DNA from: Thermoplasmata archaeon
GTDB lineage: Archaea; Thermoplasmatota; Thermoplasmata; Lutacidiplasmatales; UBA184
DNA: 6,050 nt
Assembly: GCA_030040865.1 (NCBI GenBank)
Contig: JASHSX010000132.1
Location: 1-6,050, forward strand
Reading direction: 5' to 3'
The position numbers were made by a program, and so were the translations under genes. A model generated the notes under the pieces. It worked only from the letters and a program-made list of their open reading frames with translations, ran no database searches and was not told the DNA's origin. Shown one piece after another: positions 1-6,050 of the stretch (positions are counted from its first letter, which is position 1; every line of letters starts with the position of its first letter).

Positions 1-915
1 CCGACCGCCGTGGGATCGATCGCCGGACTCACCCCCGCGATGCTCGCACTCGTGACGCTCGGCGCCTGCTGCGGCACCACGGCCGCCGCGACGGCCGGAG
101 TGGGTGCGTTCGCCACGATCACGGGTACCTCGACGAATGCTCTCCTCGACAACGATTGGCTCCTGGGAGCGTTCCAGATCGTCGTCGTTTGGGTGGCCCT
201 GGTGGCCCAGGAGATGCTCTTGCAGGTCTACGGGGGCCTCATCGGCGTACGCGCGACGGACCCAGCGGACGCCGAGCTCCGGCACCCCGCGCCGCTCGAC
301 CGGGGCGCGGTTGCAGCGGCGACACTTCGGGCGGCGCTGCTGATCGTCGGAGTCACTTGGGCGCTGGCGATGCTCGTCGGGTGGGCGGTCGTGCCGGCGC
401 TGTCGGCGTCCGCCGCGCAGTGGGCTGCTTGGCTCTTCGAGTACGGGGTCGTCGCGGCGGCAGCGATCGTTGTCGCGATGTTTCCGAGGGAGGTCGGCCG
501 GTGGTTCGCGCGCCGGTCACGCCGCGGTATCGGCTACGTGGTCCGCGCGGCGCTGCTGCTCGGTGGCGTGGCGCTCGCCATCGGAGTACCGCCGCCGCTG
601 GCCGGGATGGGAGTCGAGGGGTTCGGCAACGAGCTGCTCGGTCTCCTCGGATCGCCGGCGGCGTGGGGTGCCGTGACCCCGGTCTTCGGACCGGGCCCCG
701 ATCTGTATCTTCGTTGGACGTTCCAGTATCTCTTGCTCGGAGGCTTCGCGATCGCGCTGGCTCTCCGCCCGACCGCGGTCACGGACCGCCTTCACCGAGC
801 TACCGCCGAGCCCGGGGACCCCACGCAGGTCTCACCGACCGCCACCGGCACCATTGTAGGGTCCGGCGTGCCCGAGACGACCGGCGGGCCCGCCTCGCCT
901 ACCCCGGCGCGATAG
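1..915 (+). CDS. Multi-pass membrane protein of unknown function, 5' end probably outside window
   Basis: I do not recognise the family. The frame is open from base 1, and the first in-frame start (GTG at 10) has no Shine-Dalgarno in the nine bases before it and leads straight into hydrophobic sequence, so the gene probably begins upstream. Numbering from that GTG gives 301 residues with about six hydrophobic segments: roughly 9-37, 52-80, 104-131, 141-158, 176-197 and 238-252. A basic loop, RRSRR, at 168-172 probably faces the cytoplasm. The C-terminal 48 residues are polar and rich in Pro, Thr and Gly, and are likely disordered. Segment one contains a vicinal pair, C20-C21, in the context GACCGTT. 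Membrane mercury transporters of the MerT/MerF type carry such a pair in their first helix, but nothing else supports that role. The gene ends 162 bases before the protease and is probably a separate unit. That it is a membrane protein is secure; its function is unknown. Confidence 0.8.
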   Translation, partial: PTAVGSIAGLTPAMLALVTLGACCGTTAAATAGVGAFATITGTSTNALLDNDWLLGAFQIVVVWVALVAQEMLLQVYGGLIGVRATDPADAELRHPAPLDRGAVAAATLRAALLIVGVTWALAMLVGWAVVPALSASAAQWAAWLFEYGVVAAAAIVVAMFPREVGRWFARRSRRGIGYVVRAALLLGGVALAIGVPPPLAGMGVEGFGNELLGLLGSPAAWGAVTPVFGPGPDLYLRWTFQYLLLGGFAIALALRPTAVTDRLHRATAEPGDPTQVSPTATGTIVGSGVPETTGGPASPTPAR

Positions 916-1047
916 GGGCCGCCTCCGGCCGTCGGTGGGCCCGACGCGGCATCGATCCACCGAAGACCTCGTATCGGGTCGGCGCCGCTCGTGGTCCCCG
1001 CCGGCGACGAGGGCGACCGTTAGTCCGGCCGGTCGCGCGGGCGTCAG

Positions 1048-1054
1048 CTAAAAG
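1048..1054 (+). promoter_or_regulatory. TATA-like box for a leaderless S53 peptidase transcript
   Basis: CTAAAAG is an AT-rich island in a very GC-rich gap. Its centre lies about 26-27 bases before the ATG at 1078, the usual archaeal distance from TATA box to transcription start. Transcription would therefore begin at or next to the ATG. This agrees with the absence of a Shine-Dalgarno: the bases just before the ATG are GAGGGCCCC. No convincing BRE is visible upstream. The reading depends on the host being an archaeon. Confidence 0.5.
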
Positions 1055-1077
1055 TCGGGCCGTCGACTGAGGGCCCC

Positions 1078-2640
1078 ATGGACCTGTCCGGGAGCGCACG
1101 GAACCCGCTGGCCGGAGCCCGCGAGGTCGGCCCGGTGCCCGAGTCCGAGCGGGTCGAGCTCACGTTGCTGCTCCGCCGCGACCCTTCGGTCGCGTCTCTT
1201 CCGTCCCCACCCTCGCGATCCCTCGCGGCTCTTTCGGGTCGCTCCTATCTCGCCCGGGAGACGTTCCGCGAGCAACGGGGTGCCCGAGCCGACGATCTCG
1301 ATCGGGTGCGAGCGTTCGCCCAACGTCACCAGCTCGACGAGCTCTCGCTCTCGCTCGGAGGTCGCACGATCCGCCTCGGCGGCAGTGCCGGCGAGCTCGC
1401 CCGGATCTTCGAGGTCCGCCTTCGTCGTTGGCGGGTCGGCACGGTCGAGTATCGGGGGCGCTCGGGACCCTTACGACTGCCGCCCGACCTTCGGGAGGTC
1501 GTGACCGGAGTCTTCGGTCTCGACGACCGGCCGCAGGCCCGTCCGCACTTCGTTCGACACCGCACCCCGACACCCACCGACGTTTCGTATACCGCGCCCG
1601 AGATCGGGGCGGCGTACACCTTCCCGTCGGGCTCGGACGGGACCGGCGAGACGATCGGATTGATCGAACTCGGCGGAGGGTTCTCCCCGACCGACCTCGC
1701 GAACTACTTTTCCGGGCTCGGGGTCCCGTCGCCCAGCATCGCGACCGTTTCCGTCGACGGGGCGACCAATGCCCCCACCGGCAATCCCGACGGTCCGGAC
1801 GGCGAGGTCGAGCTCGATCTCGAGATCGCCGGTTCGGTGGCGCCCGGGGCCCAACTCGTCGTTTATTTCGCCCCGAACACGGACCAGGGGTTCGTAGACG
1901 CCGTCACGACCGCGGTCCATGACGCCACGAACCGACCGTCCCTGGTCTCGGTGAGCTGGGGAAGCCCCGAGAGCGAGTGGACCGGACAGGCGATGTCCGC
2001 GATCAGCGGCGCCGCCGAGGATGCCGGCGCGATGGGCGTGACGGTGCTCGCCGCGGCCGGCGACCAGGGCGCCTCGGACGGCCTTCCGGGAGGCCAGCTC
2101 GCCGTGGACTTTCCCGCGTCCTCTCCGTACGTCCTCGGATGCGGCGGAACGCGACTTCTCCTGTCGCCCACCCGCAGCGAGGTCGTCTGGAACGAGGAGG
2201 CGATCGGAGAAGGGGCCACCGGCGGAGGCGTGAGCTCGATCTTCCCGCGACCCTCGTACCAGAACAACATCTCGGTTCCGTCGACGGCCGAGGGGTTCGC
2301 CGGGCGAGGAGTTCCGGACGTTGCGGGGGATGCCGACCCCACATCCGGCTATCGGGTATGGGTCGACGGTTCGTCCGTCGTCCTCGGGGGGACGAGCGCC
2401 GTGGCTCCGCTCTGGGCCGGTCTCCTGGCCCGGATCAATCAGGCGCTCGCGAAGCCCGTCGGTTTCGTGAACCCCTTGCTCTACCAGCCGGGCGCCCTCG
2501 AAACGTTCAACGACATCATCAGCGGGAACAACGACGGGTACTCGGCGGGCCCCGGATGGGACCCCTGCACGGGCTGGGGCACCCCCAACGGCTCGCGACT
2601 CTTGGCGGCGCTGGGCTCCCCGTCGGGGTCTGAGCCGTGA
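1078..2640 (+). CDS. S53 family serine-carboxyl peptidase (kumamolisin-like pro-enzyme)
   Basis: This is a sedolisin/kumamolisin endopeptidase, a subtilisin-fold protease that typically works at acid pH and matures by removing its own propeptide. Residues about 17-160 form the Pro-kumamolisin activation domain. From Y171 the protein aligns without gaps to mature kumamolisin as I remember it, placing the mature N-terminus near residue 165. The kumamolisin residues E32, E78, D82, W129 and D164 correspond to E197, E243, D247, W294 and D329. The nucleophile is S440 in GGTSAVAP, three residues closer than in kumamolisin. The C-terminal calcium site is seen as D479-I480 and GPGWD at 491-495, with a loop about six residues shorter. 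There is no signal peptide at the N-terminus; kumamolisin also lacks an obvious one. ATG 1078 is the first start after an in-frame stop at 1021 and fits the TATA-like box. The gene appears monocistronic. The family call is secure; secretion and substrate are inferred. Confidence 0.96.
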   Translation: MDLSGSARNPLAGAREVGPVPESERVELTLLLRRDPSVASLPSPPSRSLAALSGRSYLARETFREQRGARADDLDRVRAFAQRHQLDELSLSLGGRTIRLGGSAGELARIFEVRLRRWRVGTVEYRGRSGPLRLPPDLREVVTGVFGLDDRPQARPHFVRHRTPTPTDVSYTAPEIGAAYTFPSGSDGTGETIGLIELGGGFSPTDLANYFSGLGVPSPSIATVSVDGATNAPTGNPDGPDGEVELDLEIAGSVAPGAQLVVYFAPNTDQGFVDAVTTAVHDATNRPSLVSVSWGSPESEWTGQAMSAISGAAEDAGAMGVTVLAAAGDQGASDGLPGGQLAVDFPASSPYVLGCGGTRLLLSPTRSEVVWNEEAIGEGATGGGVSSIFPRPSYQNNISVPSTAEGFAGRGVPDVAGDADPTSGYRVWVDGSSVVLGGTSAVAPLWAGLLARINQALAKPVGFVNPLLYQPGALETFNDIISGNNDGYSAGPGWDPCTGWGTPNGSRLLAALGSPSGSEP

Positions 2641-2780
2641 TTGGTCGGCCGCTCCCACGATGAGGGGGTCGCGCTTTCGGGCCCGACTTGGGACCTCCGG
2701 AAACGGCCCGGACGGAAGGTCCGCGCGCCGCGGCGGCCGCCGCTCGGCAGTCTCCGAGGAGCGGGACGGTCGCGAATTCC

Positions 2781-2801
2781 GGTCGGCGGCGGGTGCCGAC
2801 C
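2781..2801 (+). repeat. Perfect 7-bp inverted repeat, possible hairpin
   Basis: GGTCGGC (2781-2787) and GCCGACC (2795-2801) are perfect inverted copies around a 7-base loop. GGTGCCG (2792-2798), which overlaps the loop and right arm, can instead pair with CGGCACC at 2820-2826, so the two folds exclude each other. The repeat lies 140 bases after the protease stop and just upstream of the next TATA-like box. It could be a 3' RNA structure or a palindromic protein site. No T-tract follows. GC-rich DNA makes such dyads by chance, so the functional claim is weak. Confidence 0.3.
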
Positions 2802-2832
2802 TGACCGAGTCGATACCACCGGCACCGAGGGT

Positions 2833-2841
2833 CTAATAAAG
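2833..2841 (+). promoter_or_regulatory. TATA-like box upstream of the glycosyltransferase operon
   Basis: CTAATAAAG is the most AT-rich short run in the gap. If it works as an archaeal TATA box, transcription would start near 2862, leaving a leader of about 70 bases before the GTG at 2933. The same bases read as a bacterial -10 element would be a poor match. The promoter would drive the glycosyltransferase, the small frame and the phosphohydrolase together, as no other TATA-like island appears before 4646. Confidence 0.45.
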
Positions 2842-2932
2842 CAGGAGCGAATCGAACGCTCCCGGTGGGCGCAGCAATGCACTCGGTACGAGCGGCTCCG
2901 CGCGTCCCCCTGGGTCGACTCAGGGGGAAGCC

Positions 2933-4465
2933 GTGGAGTCCGTAACGGTCGTCACGGAGCCCCTGCTCCACCGCGATTTCGTCCAGTTCGAGATCATCGC
3001 CCCGATCCTGGAGCGACTTCGGACCCGCTACGACATCACCCTCGCCGCGCCCCGGGTGTCGCCCGAGGTCGGCGAGTACCTCGAGAGCCTCGGGATCCGC
3101 GTCGCGAACGGGGGGGCCTGGTTCCCCAAGATCCGCCGCTCGCGCGACGAGCTCCCGTCGTACATCACGTCCTGGATGCGCGACGCGACGCTCGGATGGA
3201 ACCGGTGGGACATCTCGAAGGCGCTCGACGAACGCGAGGGTCTTACGATCAACCTGTCCATGACGACGGCGATCGACGCCGACGTCTGGCTCATCCAGTC
3301 CCGTCCCCTCGGCGCGGGCCTCGACGCGATGCGCCACAGCGTGAGCCGGCCGCTGAGGATCGCCATCACGGCCGCGAACCCGCTCGTCGGGCGCCTCGAC
3401 CACCACCACCTCCTCGAGGCGGGTCGGCGGGCGAGGGTCCGGTACGCGAGCACGCAGCACGTCGCCGACTGGTTCACGTCGCAGGGACTCCCGGTCGCGG
3501 GCGTCGTACCGATCTACTACCGGTCGACGATCTACCGCTCGACCCGGAATCCGAGCCGCGACTACATCCTCGTCTACGTCGGCAAGGAGACCGACACGGC
3601 CGCCCTGCGCGGACTGCTCGAGACCGGTCTTCCCGTCACGATGTTCGGATCGAAGAGCGTCGGGTGGGTGCTGAAGCGGCTCAAGCTGAACCGCTACCCC
3701 CGGGCCCGCCTGTTGGGTCACGTGACGGACGCGGAGCTCCGCGACCTCTACTCGAACGCCCGATTCACCGCGTTCCCGTTCACGGAGGAGCCGTTCGGCA
3801 TGATCCCGCTCGAGTCGATGGCCTGCGGGACGCCGGTGCTCACGTACGGCGAGCAGGGACCGGCCGAGACGATCGTCGACGGGCGCACCGGCTGGTTCGT
3901 CCACTCTCCCGAGGCGTTCGTTCGCCGCGCGCTCGAGATCTGGAACGACCCGCCGCCTTCCGCCTGGATGGTGGACCGGTGCCTGGACCGGTCGCGACGC
4001 TACCAACTCGACACGATCACCGCGGAGTGGAGGAAGTTGATCGCCTCCGCCTGGGAGTACCGGCGGGCCTCGCCGCCCACCGTGGCGTCCAAGACGCCTC
4101 GCCGACTCGGTCGTCCGGCCCGGACCTTCGAGCCGATCTCCGGAGCCGCCCGGAGCGCCGCTTTCCTGGGGCTCGGCGGGCCGTCGACGGTCCCGGCGAG
4201 CGGCTCCCCGACGGTCGGTCCTTCGTTCGAGCTCGTCGGCACGTCGGTCGGTGCTCCGCCCGATCCCCACCCCGAGTGGCGTTCGGGAGCGTACTACGAG
4301 CGTCCCGCAGAGGACCCGACGTTCCCGTCGGACGCCGATGCCCCGTCCCGAGCGCCCGGATCGGTTCGAGACCCGTCCAGCCTTCTCGTACCGACGCTGG
4401 CCGCTTCGGTCTCGGCAGGGTCCGCGCGATCGCCACCGCTGGAACCTCCCGCGAGCGACGTCTGA
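2933..4465 (+). CDS. GT-B fold glycosyltransferase, GT4-like, with long disordered C-terminal tail
   Basis: The product (510 residues) is a retaining-type glycosyltransferase that would move a sugar from a nucleotide-sugar donor to an acceptor. The N-terminal half (1-205) starts with the beta-strand VESVTVVTEPLL and is the presumed acceptor domain. The donor domain opens with ILVYVGKETD near 212-221. It holds the GT4 signature E-x7-E: E286, FG at 288-289, E294, followed by ACGTPVL and a Gly-Pro-Ala-Glu stretch ending at E312. The fold ends near residue 378. The remaining 132 residues are rich in Pro, Ser, Ala and Gly with no recognisable domain, yet codon third positions stay G/C-rich, so the frame looks real. 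There is no signal peptide or membrane helix, so the enzyme is cytoplasmic, perhaps at the membrane surface. GTG 2933 is the first start after an in-frame stop at 2837; a weak AGGGGG precedes it. The phosphohydrolase downstream suggests surface glycan or glycolipid synthesis; the sugars are unknown. Confidence 0.9.
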   Translation: MESVTVVTEPLLHRDFVQFEIIAPILERLRTRYDITLAAPRVSPEVGEYLESLGIRVANGGAWFPKIRRSRDELPSYITSWMRDATLGWNRWDISKALDEREGLTINLSMTTAIDADVWLIQSRPLGAGLDAMRHSVSRPLRIAITAANPLVGRLDHHHLLEAGRRARVRYASTQHVADWFTSQGLPVAGVVPIYYRSTIYRSTRNPSRDYILVYVGKETDTAALRGLLETGLPVTMFGSKSVGWVLKRLKLNRYPRARLLGHVTDAELRDLYSNARFTAFPFTEEPFGMIPLESMACGTPVLTYGEQGPAETIVDGRTGWFVHSPEAFVRRALEIWNDPPPSAWMVDRCLDRSRRYQLDTITAEWRKLIASAWEYRRASPPTVASKTPRRLGRPARTFEPISGAARSAAFLGLGGPSTVPASGSPTVGPSFELVGTSVGAPPDPHPEWRSGAYYERPAEDPTFPSDADAPSRAPGSVRDPSSLLVPTLAASVSAGSARSPPLEPPASDV

Positions 4466-4478
4466 CCCGTTGGGGCCC

Positions 4479-4637
4479 GTGGATCGCGCGTCGCCCCCCT
4501 CCACCTGCTTCGTGGCGCCGGACTCCGGCCGGACCCATTTCCCGTCCTCCCGGATCCGCTTCCAGCGCGGAGAACGCGGAAAGGTGACGCCGCGCACGGT
4601 CGGGCAACGCGTCAGCTTCATCTGGCGACCGGAGTGA
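4479..4637 (+). CDS. Candidate small protein of 52 residues between glycosyltransferase and phosphohydrolase
   Basis: A GTG-started frame fills the gap between two operon genes. It begins 13 bases after the glycosyltransferase stop, and its TGA (4635-4637) lies inside the Shine-Dalgarno of the next gene. My hand count gives about 87% G/C at third codon positions against about 62-63% at positions one and two, the pattern of a translated frame in this genome; the rejected frame at 2660 shows only about 79 against 71-72%. The product is basic, and its second half alternates polar and hydrophobic residues. CFVAPDSGRTHFP followed later by VGQRVSFIW faintly recalls the middle and end of a cold-shock/OB domain, without the usual N-terminal strand. 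It has no strong ribosome-binding site (TTGGGG precedes it), so expression would rely on coupling. The frame is open further upstream inside the glycosyltransferase, so the start is uncertain and it could be the remnant of a larger gene. Confidence 0.4.
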   Translation: MDRASPPSTCFVAPDSGRTHFPSSRIRFQRGERGKVTPRTVGQRVSFIWRPE

Positions 4638-4638
4638 G
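4631..4638 (+). promoter_or_regulatory. Shine-Dalgarno that selects the phosphohydrolase start
   Basis: GGAGTGAG resembles the anti-Shine-Dalgarno complement GGAGGTGA with one base missing. It lies seven bases before GTG 4646, a normal distance. The alternative in-frame GTG at 4634 sits inside this motif and has no such signal of its own, so 4646 is preferred. The TGA of the small upstream frame also lies in the motif, which would favour translational coupling. Confidence 0.5.
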
Positions 4639-4645
4639 CCGACCC

Positions 4646-6046
4646 GTGTCGGCCCCGCGCCCCCGCTTGCTCGTCCTCGGCCTCGACTCGGTCTCTCCGG
4701 ACCTCCTCTTCGAGCGCTTCCTGCCCCGCATGCCCCGCATGCGCGAGCTGCTCTCGCGATCGACGTACGGGACCCTTCGGAGCATCGACCCCCCGATCAC
4801 GGTGCCGGCGTGGGCGGTGATGTTCTCGGGGTACGATCCCGGGACGCTGGGCCTCTACGGCTTCCGCCACCGACGACCTGGCACCTACTTCGACCAGTAC
4901 GTCCCGACCTCCCGGACCATCCAGCAGCCGATGCTGTGGGAGCGCCTCTCACGGGCCGGTCGGCGGGTGTGCGTGATGGGTATGCCGCCCGGATATCCGC
5001 CTCCGGCGGTCAACGGCGTCTACGTCTCCGACTTCCTCACGCCGGATCGGGCGCAGGACTACGTCTCTCCCCTCTCCCTTCGTCCGGAGCTCGAGAAGGT
5101 GACGGGGGGCTACAGCTTCGACGTCGTGTTCCGGGCCGGCGACCGCGACCGGGTGGCCCGGGAGCTGTTCTCGATGACCCAGAAGCACTTCGCGGCCGCC
5201 CGGTACCTCTGGGAGAAGGAGCCGTGGGACCTATTCGCGATCCACGAGATCGGACCCGACCGGATCCACCACGCCTTCTGGAAGTACTTCGACACAGGTC
5301 ACCCGCGCTACGAGCACGTCCCCTCGCTCAGCGCCGTGGCCCCCGAGTACTACGCGATGCTCGACGGGGAGATCGGTCGGTTGCTGGACCGCGTTCCGCC
5401 GGAGGTCCGGATCCTCGTCGTCTCGGACCACGGAAGCCAGGCGATGCAGGGATGCTTCTGCATCAACGAGTGGCTCCGTAAGCAGGGTTACCTCACGCTG
5501 AAGGGAGCGCCGCCACCGGCCGGGACCCCGCTCGAGAAGGCGACGATCGACTGGGGGAAGACGCGCGCCTGGGGGGCGGGCGGGTACTATGCCCGCATCT
5601 TCCTCAACGTCCGGGGTCGCGAACCGGAAGGGATCCTGCCCGCCTCCTCCGTGCCCGAGTTCGTCCGCCAGCTGACGCAGGAGCTCGGAGCGATCCGCCG
5701 CCCCGACGGTCAGCCGCTGGGGTCGGACGTTCGAGTACCGGCGGAGATCTACCGGTCCGTGAACGGGGACGCCCCGGACCTCATGGTCTATTTCGGGGAC
5801 GTCGCGTGGAGGTCGGCCGGAACGGTGGGGTACGATACCCTCTTCCTCCAGGAAAACGACACAGGCCCGGACGATGCCGTCCACTCGTTCGACGGGATCT
5901 ACGCCGTGACGGGGCCGCCCGAGGGTGCCGCGCCGTCTCGGGGACCTCCCCGTCGACTGATCGACGTGGGCCCGACCCTGCTCGCGTACTTCGGACTCCC
6001 CGCGGCGCCGAACGCTCAGGGAGAGCCGATCCCGGGCTTCCTATAG
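4646..6046 (+). CDS. Alkaline phosphatase superfamily phosphohydrolase/phosphodiesterase (COG3379 type)
   Basis: This is a two-metal phosphate-ester hydrolase of the type I phosphodiesterase/nucleotide pyrophosphatase branch, often annotated as a predicted AlkP-superfamily phosphohydrolase or phosphomutase. The 466 residues from GTG 4646 show the full active site. D14 follows the first strand (LLVLGLDS), and the presumed nucleophile T52 lies in PPITVPAW. D205 and H209 are in GPDRIHHAFW, D261-H262 in VVSDHGSQ, and H413 in AVHSFDG. D14, T52, D261 and H262 would hold one metal; D205, H209 and H413 the other. INEWLRKQGYL after the DHG motif and a C-terminal IDVGPTLLAYFGLP helix are typical of the COG3379 group. 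Length is normal, with no signal peptide or membrane segment, so it is probably cytoplasmic. An alternative start at GTG 4634 adds four residues. The stop is four bases from the window end, so downstream partners are unseen. The substrate is unknown; a phosphorylated glycan, lipid or nucleotide is possible. Confidence 0.92.
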   Translation: MSAPRPRLLVLGLDSVSPDLLFERFLPRMPRMRELLSRSTYGTLRSIDPPITVPAWAVMFSGYDPGTLGLYGFRHRRPGTYFDQYVPTSRTIQQPMLWERLSRAGRRVCVMGMPPGYPPPAVNGVYVSDFLTPDRAQDYVSPLSLRPELEKVTGGYSFDVVFRAGDRDRVARELFSMTQKHFAAARYLWEKEPWDLFAIHEIGPDRIHHAFWKYFDTGHPRYEHVPSLSAVAPEYYAMLDGEIGRLLDRVPPEVRILVVSDHGSQAMQGCFCINEWLRKQGYLTLKGAPPPAGTPLEKATIDWGKTRAWGAGGYYARIFLNVRGREPEGILPASSVPEFVRQLTQELGAIRRPDGQPLGSDVRVPAEIYRSVNGDAPDLMVYFGDVAWRSAGTVGYDTLFLQENDTGPDDAVHSFDGIYAVTGPPEGAAPSRGPPRRLIDVGPTLLAYFGLPAAPNAQGEPIPGFL

Positions 6047-6050
6047 CCCG

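Larger units (their letters stand above)
2641..2932 (+). other. Intergenic region between protease and glycosyltransferase
   Basis: These 292 bases hold no convincing gene. A 58-codon ATG frame (2660-2836) encodes an Arg/Gly-rich product with little codon-position bias and was rejected. The region contains dyad symmetries at 2781-2826, a TATA-like box at 2833-2841 and a possible 22-codon leader frame at 2877-2945. There is no T-rich archaeal terminator after the protease stop, so where that transcript ends is not visible. Confidence 0.6.

Noticed and set aside
930..946. 6-bp inverted repeat CGTCGG/CCGACG after the membrane-protein stop, as a terminator
   Set aside because: The stem is short and no T-tract follows; dyads of this size are frequent by chance at this base composition.
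899..1099. Minus-strand 66-codon frame covering the first gap
   Set aside because: It has an Arg/Pro-rich product, overlaps the protease promoter and start, and shows no start signal or family resemblance.
1471..2658. Minus-strand open frame of 395 codons opposite the protease
   Set aside because: It mirrors the S53 coding strand, has no recognisable domain and is Arg/Gly-rich, as expected of a GC-rich shadow.
2660..2836. 58-codon ATG frame in the gap after the protease
   Set aside because: Hand-counted G/C is about 79% at position three against 71-72% at the others, so periodicity is weak. The product is Arg/Gly-rich with no motif, and the frame runs into the TATA-like box.
2641..4587. Plus-strand 648-codon frame overlapping the glycosyltransferase
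   Set aside because: The product is an Arg/Pro-rich out-of-frame reading of the glycosyltransferase, whose own frame contains the GT4 signature.
4723..4740. Tandem 9-base repeat GCCCCGCAT in the phosphohydrolase
   Set aside because: Only two copies, in frame, encoding a PRM-PRM stretch in a variable helix; likely chance or minor slippage.
2519..4870. Very long open frame on the minus strand (783 codons)
   Set aside because: It runs antisense to the glycosyltransferase and across two gaps. High GC makes stops rare, the product is Arg/Gly/Pro-rich with no motif, and the plus-strand genes carry clear family signatures.
1..6050. CRISPR array, tRNA or rRNA gene, insertion sequence, attachment site
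   Set aside because: No regularly spaced repeats, cloverleaf, rRNA signature, transposase motif or terminal inverted repeats were seen on either strand.

Overview
The window is a G+C-rich stretch (about two-thirds G+C by eye) that reads entirely on the plus strand. It carries four clear protein genes and one probable small gene. AT-rich TATA-like boxes stand out in otherwise GC-rich gaps. One lies about 26 bases before an ATG that has no Shine-Dalgarno sequence, as expected for a leaderless archaeal transcript. Together with a kumamolisin-type protease and a COG3379-type phosphohydrolase, this suggests a high-GC archaeon, perhaps of the Thermoplasmatota. That placement is inference, and a high-GC bacterium is not excluded.

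Layout: (1) bases 1-915 hold the end of a multi-pass membrane protein of unknown function with a Cys-Cys pair; its frame is open to the window edge. (2) A 162-base gap ends in a TATA-like promoter. (3) 1078-2640 encodes a complete S53 (sedolisin/kumamolisin) serine-carboxyl peptidase. Its catalytic residues fall at kumamolisin spacing up to the oxyanion Asp, with a three-residue deletion before the Ser. (4) A 292-base gap holds dyad symmetries and a second TATA-like box. (5) 2933-4465 encodes a GT-B glycosyltransferase (GT4-like) with an unusual disordered tail of about 130 residues. (6) 4479-4637 is an overlooked 52-codon frame with coding-like GC3 and a faint resemblance to an OB/cold-shock fold. 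(7) 4646-6046 encodes an alkaline-phosphatase-superfamily metal-dependent phosphohydrolase (COG3379 type).

The protease appears to be a single transcription unit. The glycosyltransferase, small frame and phosphohydrolase are packed like an operon: 13 bases separate the first two, and the small frame's stop lies within the Shine-Dalgarno of the phosphohydrolase. The pairing suggests glycan or phospho-glycan metabolism, but nothing in the sequence identifies the substrate. No RNA gene, insertion sequence, CRISPR array or attachment site was seen. I found no strong evidence for a new defence or mobile system; the small gene in the operon gap is the most novel item.
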